Below the pieces are notes generated by a model. It made no database searches and was not told the origin of the DNA. It saw nothing but the letters and a program-made list of their open reading frames with translations. A stretch of 64,000 nt of DNA from Thermoplasmata archaeon (GTDB taxonomy: Archaea > Thermoplasmatota > Thermoplasmata > Lutacidiplasmatales > UBA184): the NCBI GenBank assembly GCA_021817245.1, contig JAKAVQ010000008.1, forward strand, positions 28,608-92,607, written 5' to 3'. Below are positions 48,120 to 56,948 of this stretch, piece after piece. A program made the position numbers and the translations under genes. The first letter of the stretch is position 1, and each line of letters begins with the position of its first letter.

Positions 48120-49060
48120 GCGCCGTCACGGTCGCGCTCGTCGGCGCGGCGGACATTGCGAAGGAGCTTGCCAAGAAGGGGACCGCCTCCGACATCACGA
48201 TGTTCAACCTCGTGCATGACGAGCACGCGCTGACCCTGGTCGAGCCGACCCAGTTCCCCGAGAAGGTCTTCCCGCTCCTGACGGCACTCTCGATGGCGGA
48301 CCGGGTCCTCCTGGTCCTCACGGAGCTCACGCGTCCGGTCGCCGAGACGATCGCGACGTTGGAACTGGTGGAGCGTCCGACGACCGTCGTCGTCGGCCCG
48401 GCGGTCGGCGCGGCCGAGGTCGACCGGGCCCTGAAAGGCGGCCGCCTGGCCTCGGCCCCCCGCATGCCGCTTGACCTCCCCCGGATGCGCGAGCTGCTCG
48501 ACGGATGGTCGGGCGACATCCGGGAGGGTCCGGTGCGGGTGACGCTCGACCACGCGTTCCCCGTGAAAGGCGTCGGGGCCGTCGCACTCGGCGTCGTGCG
48601 ACGAGGGACCCTCCGCGCGCACGATCACCTGCGGCTGTTCCCGACCCCAAAGATCGTCGAGGTGCGGTCGATCCAAGTCCACGACATCGACCGCAAGGAC
48701 GCCCGTCCGGGAGAGCGGGTCGGCGCGGCGCTCAAGGACATCGATGCCGACGAGCTCTCTCGGGGCCAGATCCTCGCCCCCGACGGTTCGCTCGAGGTCG
48801 CTCCCGCGATCTCCTTGGGCCCGCTCGACCGCTGCCGGTACTACCGAGGGGACGCAGCGGCAGGCGCGCAGCTTCACCTCTCGCTCGATCTGCAGCTCGT
48901 CCCGGTGGAGCTCGAGGAGATCGGTCCGTCCTCGGTCCGCGTGCGGGCCGATCGCCCGGTCGCTTTCGAATCCGGGGAGGTCGGCTACCTTCTCGACCTG
49001 TCGGTCCCGAGCGGGCCCCGACTGTTCGGCCGCGCGACCGTCACCGGCGCGTCGGTCTGA
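48116..49060 (+). CDS. EF-Tu-like protein without a P-loop (degenerate translational GTPase)
   Basis: 314 aa from a GTG overlapping the clpB stop (GTGA). The C-terminal two-thirds resemble EF-Tu domains 2 and 3 ([33 protein letters not shown], then [29 protein letters not shown]). The N-terminal part begins [18 protein letters not shown], the position of GHVDHGKT, but has no GxxxxGK(S/T), DxxG or NKxD. It therefore probably does not hydrolyse GTP. Related SelB-like pseudo-GTPases exist in archaea with unknown roles. Coupling to clpB hints at a link between disaggregation and translation (inference). Confidence 0.75.
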
Positions 49061-49118
49061 CGCAGGGCTCGGGGGGTCGCCCCCGTCGATTCTCCGCGGA
49101 CCCGACCGGGGGCGAGTC

Positions 49119-50324
49119 CTAGGCGAACATCGTGACCGATTCCTTGCGGAGCTCTTCCTCGCCGACGACCTTCTCGATCGCACGGTCGAAGTCCGCCGCG
49201 GTCACGCTGTCTCGCTCTTCCCGGATCGCCCACATGCCGGCTTCCGTGCAGATCGCGCGGATGTCGGCTCCGGTCGCGCCCTCGCACCGCCCGGCGAGCG
49301 CCTCAAAATCAATCGTCTCCCGAATCGCCATGCCGTGGGTGTGGATGCGAAAGATCTCGGCCCGGCCCTGGTAGGTCGGCACCGGGATCTCGATGATCCG
49401 GTCGAAGCGGCCCGGCCGGAGGAGCGCGTCGTCGAGAATGTCCGGTCGGTTCGTCGCCGCGATGATCTTCACGTTCGACAGGGGCTCGAAGCCGTCCATC
49501 TCCGCGAGCAGCTGCATCAGCGTGCGCTGGACCTCGCGGTCGCCGCTGGTCGCCACTTCGAGACGTTTCGCCCCGATCGAGTCGACCTCGTCGATGAAAA
49601 TGATCGTCGGGGCCTTCTCCCGGGCCAGTTGGAACAGCTCGCGGACCAGGCGCGCGCCTTCGCCGATGTACTTCTGGACGAGCTCGCTGCCGACGAGACG
49701 GACGAACGTGGCGTTCGTGTGGTGGGCGACCGCTTTCGCGATCATCGTCTTCCCGGTACCGGGAGAGCCGATGAGGAGGACCCCCTTCGGGGGATCGACT
49801 CCGACCTTCTTGTAGAGCTCGGATCGAAGCAGAGGGTACTCCACCGCCTCGCGGATCTCACGGATCTGCTCGGACAGGCCCCCGATGTCGGGGTAGGCGA
49901 CGCTCGGCTTGTCGACGATCTCGCTCGCGGTCACGAGCGGGTCCAGCGAGGCCGGGAGCACGCCCATAACCGCGAGAGTCTGCTTGTTGAGCGCGACGCG
50001 GCTTCCGACCGTGATCTTACCGTGTTCGACGGTCTCGGCCGAGTTGACGACAAAGTCCGGACCGGTCGAGGACTTCACGATCACGCGGCCGTCCGTGAGG
50101 ACATCCCGTACGCTGCCCACGATGAGGGGAGGGTACCGCAGCCGATCGAGCTCCGTCTTGAGCCGTTTGACCTCCCGCTGCAGACGGAGGATCTCGGCCT
50201 CCATGTAGTGACGCTCGCTCTCGACCCGCTTGATCGCCTCGGCCAGTTGGGTGTTCCGCAGTTCGAGGAAGTTCACGCGATCGAACGTATCGTGCGGCAC
50301 CGCGGGCGCTTCGGGATCGCTCAT
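49119..50324 (-). CDS. pan: Proteasome-activating nucleotidase PAN
   Basis: 401 aa. An N-terminal coiled coil (NTQLAEAIKRVESERHYMEAEILRLQREVKRLK) precedes the OB domain. The AAA+ module has GSPGTGKT (Walker A, Ser in place of the usual Pro), IIFIDEVDSIGAKR and ATNRPDILDDALLRPGRFDR. It unfolds substrates for the 20S proteasome. The C-terminus is MFA, an HbFX variant of the HbYX docking motif. Convergent with the pseudo-EF gene 58 nt away. Confidence 0.95.
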   Translation of the reverse strand: MSDPEAPAVPHDTFDRVNFLELRNTQLAEAIKRVESERHYMEAEILRLQREVKRLKTELDRLRYPPLIVGSVRDVLTDGRVIVKSSTGPDFVVNSAETVEHGKITVGSRVALNKQTLAVMGVLPASLDPLVTASEIVDKPSVAYPDIGGLSEQIREIREAVEYPLLRSELYKKVGVDPPKGVLLIGSPGTGKTMIAKAVAHHTNATFVRLVGSELVQKYIGEGARLVRELFQLAREKAPTIIFIDEVDSIGAKRLEVATSGDREVQRTLMQLLAEMDGFEPLSNVKIIAATNRPDILDDALLRPGRFDRIIEIPVPTYQGRAEIFRIHTHGMAIRETIDFEALAGRCEGATGADIRAICTEAGMWAIREERDSVTAADFDRAIEKVVGEEELRKESVTMFA

Positions 50325-50379
50325 GGTAGTTCGAACGCACCGCCGGAGGCGGACGGACAGAGTTCTTAGAACATGGCCG

Positions 50380-50387
50380 CTTATAAG
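50380..50387. promoter_or_regulatory. Palindromic TATA element between pan and the pantoate kinase gene
   Basis: cttataag, perfectly palindromic. It is 27-34 nt before the GTG at 50414 (plus) and 56-63 nt before the PAN start (minus), so it may serve both genes. Confidence 0.5.
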
Positions 50388-50413
50388 TAGTCGTTCTTCG
50401 CACCCGCACCGGG

Positions 50414-51412
50414 GTGTCGATGGAGCGGGGGCCGGGCCGGCGGGCGCTCGCCTTCGCGCCGGCGCACCTTACGGGGCTCTTCCGTCCGAGCACGGAGGCC
50501 CGTGACCCCCGCGCGCGCGGGTCGGTGGGCGCCGGCCTCGTGCTCGAGGTCGGCGTCCGCGCCTACGCCCGCCTCCGGCCGTCGGAGCGTCGACTCGTCC
50601 ATGTGCACAGCTCACGACGGAGCTCGCTCCCAATCTCCACAGAGGTCGCCCGGCGCTTGCTCGGGAGCCGAAAGGGCGCCCTCTCGGTGCGGCTCGAGCA
50701 CGAGGTTCCGATCGGCCAGGGGTTCGGGACGAGCGCGGCCGGTGCCGTCGCCACGGGGCTCGCGGTCGCGGCGGTCCTCGGTGAGTCGCCGACGCGGGCG
50801 ATCGAGATCGCCCACCTCGCGGACCTCTACGGCGGAGGCGGACTCGGGGGCGTCGCGGCGATTCTGGGCGGGGGCCTCGAACTCCGACACCGGCCCGGGA
50901 TCCCGCCGTTCGGCCGCGTCGACCACTCGGCGTTCTCGCCCTCCTTCCTCGTCGGCGTGCTGGGAGGCCCGATCTCTTCCCCCCGGCTGCTCCGCAGCGA
51001 GCCGGTCCTTCGGCGGATCGCCCGGGCCGGCGCGCTCTGGGAGGAACTGCCGACCCGTCCGGATCCGGAGGAGTTCTTCACCGCCGCCGGGCGGTTCACC
51101 GACCGGGTCGCGCTCGCACCGACCGCCCTTCGCGCGCTCCTCCGGGGACTCCGGCGTCGGGGCGCGCTCTCCTTCCAGCCGATGTTCGGCAGCGCGTTCG
51201 CCGCCCTGCCGTCGACCGACCGTGCGCGGGCTGCGACGCTGAAGTGGTTGGGAGAGCGCGGCATCGCGACGGTCGAGCTCCGCTGCGCCCGGACGGGAGC
51301 GCGTCGTCTTCCTCCCCCCGCCGACCCGGGGGCCCCGGGCCGATCGGCCGACATCGTCCGGCCCGCGGCCGCAAGCCTTTTACCGAGGGGGCCGTCTCGG
51401 CGGCGCCCATGA
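50414..51412 (+). CDS. Pantoate kinase (GHMP family)
   Basis: 332 aa. AFAPAHLTGLFRP, GSVGAGLVLEVGV and the GHMP ATP-binding motif EVPIGQGFGTSAAGAVATGLA match archaeal pantoate kinase (COG1829), which with phosphopantothenate synthetase replaces bacterial PanC/CoaA in CoA synthesis. The GTG at 50414 and an ATG two codons later are both possible starts. The 3' end overlaps rpl10e by 4 nt (ATGA). Confidence 0.9.
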   Translation: MSMERGPGRRALAFAPAHLTGLFRPSTEARDPRARGSVGAGLVLEVGVRAYARLRPSERRLVHVHSSRRSSLPISTEVARRLLGSRKGALSVRLEHEVPIGQGFGTSAAGAVATGLAVAAVLGESPTRAIEIAHLADLYGGGGLGGVAAILGGGLELRHRPGIPPFGRVDHSAFSPSFLVGVLGGPISSPRLLRSEPVLRRIARAGALWEELPTRPDPEEFFTAAGRFTDRVALAPTALRALLRGLRRRGALSFQPMFGSAFAALPSTDRARAATLKWLGERGIATVELRCARTGARRLPPPADPGAPGRSADIVRPAAASLLPRGPSRRRP

Positions 51413-51921
51413 CACGGAAGCCGGCCCGCATGTACCGCAAGGTCGAGGGCCAGGTCTTCACCCGCAGGGAGTACATGGGCGGCGTTCCGAACTGCCGTGT
51501 CACCCAGTTCGACACCGGCAACCTCCGAGAAGAGTTCCCGCTCAGTCTCACCCTCGATACCGAGGAGGCGGCCCAAGTCCGCGACATCGCGCTCGAAGCC
51601 GCTCGCGTGAGCGCGGTCCGAGTGCTCGAGAAGGTTGCGCCGAACCAGTTCCACCTCAAGGTCCGTCGGTATCCCCATCAGATCCTTCGAGAGCACAAGA
51701 TGGCGATGGGAGCCGGGGCCGACCGTATCTCCGACGGTATGCGGGGCGCGTTCGGGAAGCCCGTCGGTCACGCGGTGCGGGCCCAGATCGGCACCGCGTT
51801 GCTCACGATCTACACGACCGAGGCGCACCTCGCGGACGCCCGCGAGGCGTTGCGGAAGGCCGCGCACAAGCTGCCGGTGCCGACCCGCGTCATCGTGGCG
51901 CAGATGCCGAAGGCTTCGTAG
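51409..51921 (+). CDS. rpl10e: 50S ribosomal protein L10e (uL16)
   Basis: 170 aa. RKPARMYRKVEGQVFTRREYMGGVP, RYPHQILREHKMAMGAGADRISDGMRGAFGKPVGHAVR are the diagnostic blocks. A TATA-like ccttttacc 27-35 nt upstream suggests it is also transcribed from inside the pantoate kinase gene. Its last 32 nt overlap the 3' end of the convergent uspA gene. Confidence 0.95.
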   Translation: MTRKPARMYRKVEGQVFTRREYMGGVPNCRVTQFDTGNLREEFPLSLTLDTEEAAQVRDIALEAARVSAVRVLEKVAPNQFHLKVRRYPHQILREHKMAMGAGADRISDGMRGAFGKPVGHAVRAQIGTALLTIYTTEAHLADAREALRKAAHKLPVPTRVIVAQMPKAS

Positions 51922-52369
51922 TCGGTGGTCGCACGACCAGCACCGGGCACGGTGCGTGGTTGACGAGCGCCGTCGAGACGCTGCCGAGCAGGAGACGGCG
52001 CGCGGCGGAGAGACCCCGCGAGCCCACCACCAGGAGGTCCGTGGGGTGCTGCTCGAGGTGGGCCAGGATCTCGTCCACGACCACCCCTTCGTCGCAGATC
52101 CCCGTGCACTTCGTCACACCCGCCGCCTCGGCCTCCCGACACGCTTCGTCCACGATCGTCCGATAGCGGGCGAGCTCGCTCTCGGGCACCGTGGCCGGCA
52201 CGTACGGTTCGGCGGAGCTCACGTAGACCGGCATGAGCGGGGCGATCGAGAGTACGACCAGGGCACTGTCGTAGTGCTTGGCGAGGTCGATCGCGAACTC
52301 GAGGGCGGACCGACCGTTCGCCGAGCCGTCGATCGCGACGGTGATGCGGCCGAAGAGGGGTGCTGCCAT
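51890..52369 (-). CDS. Universal stress protein (UspA family)
   Basis: 159 aa. GRITVAIDGSANGRSALEFAIDLAKHYDSALVVLSI begins the fold, and GSRGLSAARRLLLGSVSTALVNHAPCPVLVVR carries the G-x2-G-x9-G(S/T) ATP-binding motif. A two-cysteine segment KCTGICDEGVVVDEI is unusual. Start at ATG 52369, where the fold begins. Role in stress adaptation is a family inference. Confidence 0.9.
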   Translation of the reverse strand: MAAPLFGRITVAIDGSANGRSALEFAIDLAKHYDSALVVLSIAPLMPVYVSSAEPYVPATVPESELARYRTIVDEACREAEAAGVTKCTGICDEGVVVDEILAHLEQHPTDLLVVGSRGLSAARRLLLGSVSTALVNHAPCPVLVVRPPTTKPSASAPR

Positions 52370-52449
52370 CGGCCGCCCTAGGGGTTGGGCGCTACAAGGT
52401 CGTTGCGCCCCCGTCCGGGTTTTCCGGCGACCCCCGTCCGCGCGACGCA

Positions 52450-53091
52450 ATGTTTTTCTACCGACGGCCCGCCTCCCACGAGACGAGGGTGTCGAGCGTG
52501 CCGCCCGTTTGTACGAACTGTGGGGCGACCGACTTCGTCTGGGTGAACGATCTCAAGACCGGAACGATCGGGGGTGGCACGCTCTCGCTCCGCTCGCGCG
52601 GGGAGCTGGCGCTCGGCACGCGCGTTTGCCGAGCCTGCGGCCACGCCGATCTGTTCCTGAAGGACCCGTCGATCCTTCGGATGCCCCATCACTGGCGCCC
52701 CGGCGAGTTCGTCCCGATCCCGGCCCGGCCCGCCGCTCCCGCGACCCCCCCGGCGGCGCCGCCGCCGTCGGCCCACCCGCCGGCGTCGTCCGCCCCTGCA
52801 TCGCCCCCGCCCTCCGCGCCCGCTCCCGCGGCTCCGGCCGCCTCACCGGCCGCCGCCGCGACTCCTTCCCCGAGCCCGCCGTCCGGGCCCGCCCCCGCCA
52901 CGTCCTCCGCGACAATGGCACCGTCCGCTGACCCGATCCTTCCGGTCCCGAGCGCCGAGGGGAATGCCGCCGCGGATGCGGGGGAGCCGTCCCCCGCAGC
53001 GCCGTCGCCATCGGGCACCTCCACGCCACGGAAGCCGACCCGGCGCCGGACCTCTCGCGCGAAGTCGCGCTCGGACGATCCCCCGTCCTAA
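52450..53091 (+). CDS. Zinc-ribbon protein with Pro/Ala-rich tail
   Basis: 213 aa from ATG 52450; a GTG at 52489 is an alternative, since the AT-rich tgtttttcta at 52451-52460 could itself be the TATA box. Residues 20-70 hold a zinc ribbon (PPVCTNCGATDFVW ... RVCRACGHADLFL). Residues 90-195 are Pro/Ala/Ser low complexity, and the C-terminus is basic (RKPTRRRTSRAKSRS). Layout suggests a nucleic-acid or membrane-surface protein with a flexible linker; no family name recognised. Confidence 0.65.
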   Translation: MFFYRRPASHETRVSSVPPVCTNCGATDFVWVNDLKTGTIGGGTLSLRSRGELALGTRVCRACGHADLFLKDPSILRMPHHWRPGEFVPIPARPAAPATPPAAPPPSAHPPASSAPASPPPSAPAPAAPAASPAAAATPSPSPPSGPAPATSSATMAPSADPILPVPSAEGNAAADAGEPSPAAPSPSGTSTPRKPTRRRTSRAKSRSDDPPS

Positions 53092-53121
53092 AGGGCGTAG
53101 GACGGGGCGCGGCCACCGCGC

Positions 53122-54870
53122 CTATCCCGCCGGCACGATCCAACCGCCGGGGAGCCGTCCGGTCGCCCGGATGCGGCTCAGCGAGGCATGGACCGCCTCC
53201 GCCCGAGCCTCTCCCGAACCCACCTCATCGGCCCCCACGGGCACCGATCGAGGTCCCTCCTCCGGTCGGGGCGGACCCGAGAAGCGGAGGATGATGAGCG
53301 GCGCCAGGATCATCGGCACCAACCAGAGTGCGTTGAAGACGGAGGCGAGCGGATTGATCCAGACGGAACCGATCAGGAGCGCCCCCTCGAGCACGAGCGA
53401 GTACCGCGCGATCCGGATCACCTCTCTCAGGCGGAGCGGCGCCTCGCTCTTCGGGGTCACGGGGATCGACCGAATCCGGCGCGCCATGTACGCCGCGATG
53501 CTGATCGCCTCGTACGGGAGCGACACCGCGCTCACGGCGGCGGAGAGCCAACGGTGCCGCCAGTACGTCCCCCACCCCACGCCGGCCGCCCGGTAGACGA
53601 GCACCGTCGGGATCGTCGCGAGGACCCCGACGACGGTCAGGTAGCGGAAGAGCGGGATCGACCAGTACGTCCCGAGCGGGTCGTGCGCGAACCGGGTGAG
53701 GAAGGAGAGCGCGCTCGCGGGGGTCGACGCGAAACCGTAGACCGTGAGCAGCATCCCGAGGGGCAACGCCAGGTTCGTGAAGTGCGACCACGGGGTCTGA
53801 AGAAGGTGGAACTTCCGGGCCGGGCCGATCCGCGAACGACGGGAGAACTCGAGGAACTCCATGGCGCCGCGGGTCCATTTGTTCTGGCGCTTGATGAAGC
53901 CCCGGACGTTCTCGGGCATCGCCTCGTAGGTGTGGAGCGGGACAAAGCGGCTGTGCCAGTCCCGATCGGCCAGTGCGACCGCGGTCGCGAAGTCCTCGGA
54001 GACGTACCCCTCGACGAACCCGCCGATCTCGGCCACGGCGCTCGAGCGGATCAGCGCGTTGTGGCCGTAGCAGAAGACGGTGTCGAGCGCGTTCGCGAGG
54101 CCGGACTCCCACACGAACTGCCCCACGCGGGCCATCGGCGCGAGGGTCTGAACGAACCGGGTGTCGAAGTTCCAGATGTTGATCCGCCCCTGGAAGATCG
54201 CGACCCGGGAGTTCGCCGGATGTTCGGCGTAGCGGAGCGCCTGTCGCACCCAGTCGGCCGGAAGGAACGAGTCGGAGTCGAGGAGCACGACGTAGTCGTA
54301 GCGAGATCCCCACGTGGCCGACCAGTCGTTGATCGCGCCCGCCTTGAATCCGCGGCGCTCGGTACGCCGCACGACGGAGAACCCCCGTTCCTGCGCGATC
54401 GCGTCGACCGTCGCGCGGGCTTCCGGCTGGCTCGAGTCGTCGAGCACAAAGACGTCCACCGGGTAGTCCTGGTGAATGGCCCGCAGGCACTCCGGCACCA
54501 CATCGTTCATGGTGGTGTACAGGACAGCCACCCGCCGCCCGGCCGGCGAGTCGGCGAGGGCCGGTAGCTCCCCCCGGCGGCTGACGAGCGCGACCGTCTG
54601 GCGCGCGAGGCCGTAGGCGCTCCCGACGAAGAGGGCGGAGAGAACGGCGAACAGGGCCACCGAGGCCGGGTGGCTCCACTGGATGACGAACAGGCCCATC
54701 CCGCCCACCAGGGCAGCGAGGTACGCCCCGAAGAGCGCGTAGAAGAACCGGCGGACCCCCGGCAGGTGCGGCGGAGCGGAACGGTACGAGGGGCCGCGGG
54801 GGTTCGGAGATGTCCCCTGGGCGGAGAGTCCCGTCGAGCCCCCTCCCAGAAGGGAAGAGCGAATCGCCAT
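53122..54870 (-). CDS. Membrane-bound processive family 2 glycosyltransferase
   Basis: 582 aa from ATG 54870. Two N-terminal transmembrane helices (FYALFGAYLAALVGGMGLFVIQW; SVALFAVLSALFVGSAYGLA) precede a cytosolic GT-A domain with FVLDDSSQPEA, LLDSDSFL and VSEDFATAVAL. The acceptor motif is QNKWTRG, the QxxRW equivalent. Several further helices follow. It resembles cellulose/hyaluronan-synthase-like enzymes, so probably makes or exports a surface polysaccharide. Confidence 0.88.
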   Translation of the reverse strand: MAIRSSLLGGGSTGLSAQGTSPNPRGPSYRSAPPHLPGVRRFFYALFGAYLAALVGGMGLFVIQWSHPASVALFAVLSALFVGSAYGLARQTVALVSRRGELPALADSPAGRRVAVLYTTMNDVVPECLRAIHQDYPVDVFVLDDSSQPEARATVDAIAQERGFSVVRRTERRGFKAGAINDWSATWGSRYDYVVLLDSDSFLPADWVRQALRYAEHPANSRVAIFQGRINIWNFDTRFVQTLAPMARVGQFVWESGLANALDTVFCYGHNALIRSSAVAEIGGFVEGYVSEDFATAVALADRDWHSRFVPLHTYEAMPENVRGFIKRQNKWTRGAMEFLEFSRRSRIGPARKFHLLQTPWSHFTNLALPLGMLLTVYGFASTPASALSFLTRFAHDPLGTYWSIPLFRYLTVVGVLATIPTVLVYRAAGVGWGTYWRHRWLSAAVSAVSLPYEAISIAAYMARRIRSIPVTPKSEAPLRLREVIRIARYSLVLEGALLIGSVWINPLASVFNALWLVPMILAPLIILRFSGPPRPEEGPRSVPVGADEVGSGEARAEAVHASLSRIRATGRLPGGWIVPAG

Positions 54871-55223
54871 CGGACGGTCGAGGGGAAGCGGGATTGACCT
54901 CGATTTTGGCGCAAGGCCCGTTGGCCTAGGTGCGAGGTCCGAAATCCGCCTCCAACGAGGAACCCCGCGGGGAGGATCCGCCCGAGACCGGAGCCGGGCG
55001 CATCTTCCCGGATGCGCCGACCGGGCCGAATCTGCGAGGCGCAAGCACTCCGATGCCCGACGACAGGCGGATCCTCCCGAGACGCGGCGGGTTGTCGTCC
55101 CGGAGTTCGCCGATCTTCAGCCCGAACCGACGATTGCGGAAAAAAAGCGGGGCATGTATCCGAACTCTCCGGGAGTTCAAATACATTGTTTTCTGGTCCA
55201 ATTCTTCGATAGCCACGTCAACC
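54871..55223. other. Gene-free spacer at the left edge of the accessory region
   Basis: No convincing gene. It contains an AT-rich stretch (ttcaaatacattgtttt near 55176) unlike the flanking DNA, and a T7 tract on the minus strand. The left boundary of the mobile element probably lies in or near this spacer, but no attachment repeat could be matched by eye. Confidence 0.4.
55140..55146 (-). terminator. T7 terminator after the wHTH gene
   Basis: Seven T residues on the minus strand, 78-84 nt past the stop of the gene at 55224-56261. Confidence 0.45.
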
Positions 55224-56261
55224 CTAACGCGCGACATTTCCCGGACCGTCGAGCCTGTTTTTCCTCGCGGCTCTCGATCGGCACCTCCGCTTCTCTTCTC
55301 GGGCGAGTTCAGAGTCGAGATGGTGCCAGTCACGTTCGAACTCCTTCGAGTAGCCAACATGAAGCTCGTTTTGCCAGGCCGTTCGCTGAGCGCGAAGCAC
55401 CTCTCGTCGCTCACGTGCAAGCGTCCTCGCTGTCCTTCGCGATTTCAGAAGCTCGGCATTCGCCGCCGCCCGCCACTCCGCCGAAGGAATGCCCGGTCGC
55501 GGTCCCGCTCCTGATAGGGTCGGAGCGAGCGCCCTCTGACCAAGCCTCGCGAGCGCACTTTGGTACGAGAGCGGGCCTTCCGCACGGGCTTCATGCAAGC
55601 CCGGCTTGCCGATGGCGTTCTCTCTCTCCGGAGTAAGGTAGCCATCGGCGACTTCCGCAGCCACCACGCCGGCCCGGAATCCCGGGCTGAGATCCGCTCC
55701 GCGTTCGCTGACCGCTTCCAGTCCGAACGACACGGGCTGCGGAAGGCGGTAGCCGAGTTCCTCCGCGCGACGCACAAGAAGTCGGTCGAAGGCGCGAAGC
55801 CAGTACCCCAACGTCGCCGCGAGGTCGAGGCTCAGGCTGGATGCCTTGCGTAGCCAATCGTAGGATTCCGTGCCCGAACCGCCCGGCTCCGCCTCGAGCG
55901 TCTGCCGACCCACGTCCAGGAGTTGCTCGAGTTCGTTGCGAGCAGCGTGGAACGCATAGAGTTGCGAACCGAGATCCCGGTACCCCTCGATGGTCCGCTC
56001 GATCCAGCCCGCCTGGGTGAGCAACTTGAGCGCTCTCTCGGTCGTGAGCTTTTTCCAGTTCTCCTCGTTCGAGTGTTGCTTCTTTGGGACCAGCTTGGGC
56101 CAGATCTCCCGGAATCGCACCGGACGGTTCTCCGGCCCCACCAGGGACCGTATGATCTCATAGACTTCCTCGGCGTATCGTGCGGTGAGGGAGTGACCTC
56201 CGTTGAGGCTCGCGGGTGGTCGCCCCTGTTTGGCTTGGGGAAGGTTCACTTTGTCTGGCAT
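55224..56261 (-). CDS. Winged-helix-like protein of the mobile element
   Basis: 345 aa, family not recognised. Residues 28-105 look like a winged helix: YAEEVYEIIRSLVGPENRPVRFREIWPKL, then ERALKLLTQAGWIERT and GYRDLGSQLYAF. The rest is helical with a basic C-terminus (SELAREEKRRCRSRAARKNRL). It is divergent from the replication cassette, with a TATA box 24-30 nt before its ATG and an inverted repeat near its transcription start. A self-regulating repressor of the element is the simplest reading (inference). Confidence 0.6.
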   Translation of the reverse strand: MPDKVNLPQAKQGRPPASLNGGHSLTARYAEEVYEIIRSLVGPENRPVRFREIWPKLVPKKQHSNEENWKKLTTERALKLLTQAGWIERTIEGYRDLGSQLYAFHAARNELEQLLDVGRQTLEAEPGGSGTESYDWLRKASSLSLDLAATLGYWLRAFDRLLVRRAEELGYRLPQPVSFGLEAVSERGADLSPGFRAGVVAAEVADGYLTPERENAIGKPGLHEARAEGPLSYQSALARLGQRALAPTLSGAGPRPGIPSAEWRAAANAELLKSRRTARTLARERREVLRAQRTAWQNELHVGYSKEFERDWHHLDSELAREEKRRCRSRAARKNRLDGPGNVAR

Positions 56262-56265
56262 AATT

Positions 56266-56276
56266 CATACTGTATG
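56266..56276. promoter_or_regulatory. Inverted repeat, candidate operator
   Basis: catac-t-gtatg, a perfect 5-bp inverted repeat between the TATA box and the ATG of the wHTH gene, where a bound repressor would block initiation. Confidence 0.4.
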
Positions 56277-56284
56277 ATATTCGG

Positions 56285-56291
56285 CATATAG
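56285..56291 (-). promoter_or_regulatory. TATA box of the wHTH gene
   Basis: ctatatg on the minus strand, 24-30 nt before the ATG at 56261. The same AT-rich patch could serve the plus-strand cassette. Confidence 0.55.
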
Positions 56292-56349
56292 TTATTGAGG
56301 TCCGTCCCTACATTCTCGCGAGGGGCCCCCCCGGGGGCTCGAACAAGCC

Positions 56350-56565
56350 ATGCTCATTCGCGAGCACCGCAAGGTGAACCAGATCGGAACCGGTGGAAAA
56401 TCCTTCGTCATCCGAGTCCCCCGCTCCTGGGCGGATGCCGTCGGGGTCACCGACGGCTCGGAAGTTCTCGTCGCGTTCGGGCTCGGCAACCTCCTTCTGG
56501 TGGCTCCGCCCGGGAAGGAGGCCGAGATCGACCGACTTGTCGAAGCGATTGGAGCAGAGGGATGA
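56350..56565 (+). CDS. AbrB/SpoVT-like DNA-binding protein
   Basis: 71 aa swapped-hairpin AbrB fold: VNQIGTGGKSFVIRVPRSWADAVGVTDGSEVLVAF, then LLLVAPPGKEAEIDRLVEAI. This class includes transcription regulators and antitoxins. It is the first gene of the plus-strand cassette and overlaps the next by ATGA. No recognised toxin follows, so a regulatory role is more likely. Confidence 0.8.
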   Translation: MLIREHRKVNQIGTGGKSFVIRVPRSWADAVGVTDGSEVLVAFGLGNLLLVAPPGKEAEIDRLVEAIGAEG

Positions 56566-56729
56566 CGGTAGACCTGACTCCGGCGAAGGCCGTCGTCTCG
56601 CAATCGTTCGCCCCGGGCCACCCGGGGCGTGAGTTGCTGCTCACCTTGCCGGACCGGATCTCGGAGCGTGAGTTTGACGCGTTGTTCCCGTCGCTCGTGC
56701 GTGTCCTCAGGGTCCAGCAGCGAGCATGA
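56562..56729 (+). CDS. Small protein of 55 aa, unknown
   Basis: Starts at an ATG overlapping the AbrB-like stop. Sequence has a beta-rich start (TVDLTPAKAVVSQSF), then RELLLTLPDRISEREFDALFPSLVRVLRV. Unrecognised. The ATGA coupling is the main evidence that it is a gene. It could be a cofactor of the AbrB-like protein. Confidence 0.55.
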   Translation: MTVDLTPAKAVVSQSFAPGHPGRELLLTLPDRISEREFDALFPSLVRVLRVQQRA

Positions 56730-56759
56730 TCGAACTCCGAACCGAGAGGGAGACGGACC

Positions 56760-56948
56760 GTGGGGCTCGAACCTCCGCCTAAACCCGGAACGCGGTGCGG
56801 TCGCTGCAACCGCTGGCTCTCGCCGGACCACTCGTGCTACCGCGACCGACGCCTGGGCGTCGACTTCTGCTTGAGATGCATCGACGACCTGGTCGAGGAG
56901 AAGCTGGGTCTCGTCTACGTCCCGAAACTCCCGCAGAGGGGGCTGTGA
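56760..56948 (+). CDS. Small CxxC zinc-binding protein
   Basis: 62 aa from a GTG. C13xxC16, C26 and C37xxC40 make a probable zinc site (TRCGRCNRWLSPDHSCY ... FCLRCIDDLVEEKLG). Its stop overlaps the start of the primase-helicase gene (GTGA), so it is likely cotranslated with that replication protein. Confidence 0.65.
   Translation: MGLEPPPKPGTRCGRCNRWLSPDHSCYRDRRLGVDFCLRCIDDLVEEKLGLVYVPKLPQRGL

Noticed and set aside
54926..55420. Minus-strand 164-codon frame with a fairly normal-looking middle part
   Set aside because: Overlaps the end of the wHTH gene, has no promoter or family, and ends in Pro/Ser-rich sequence.
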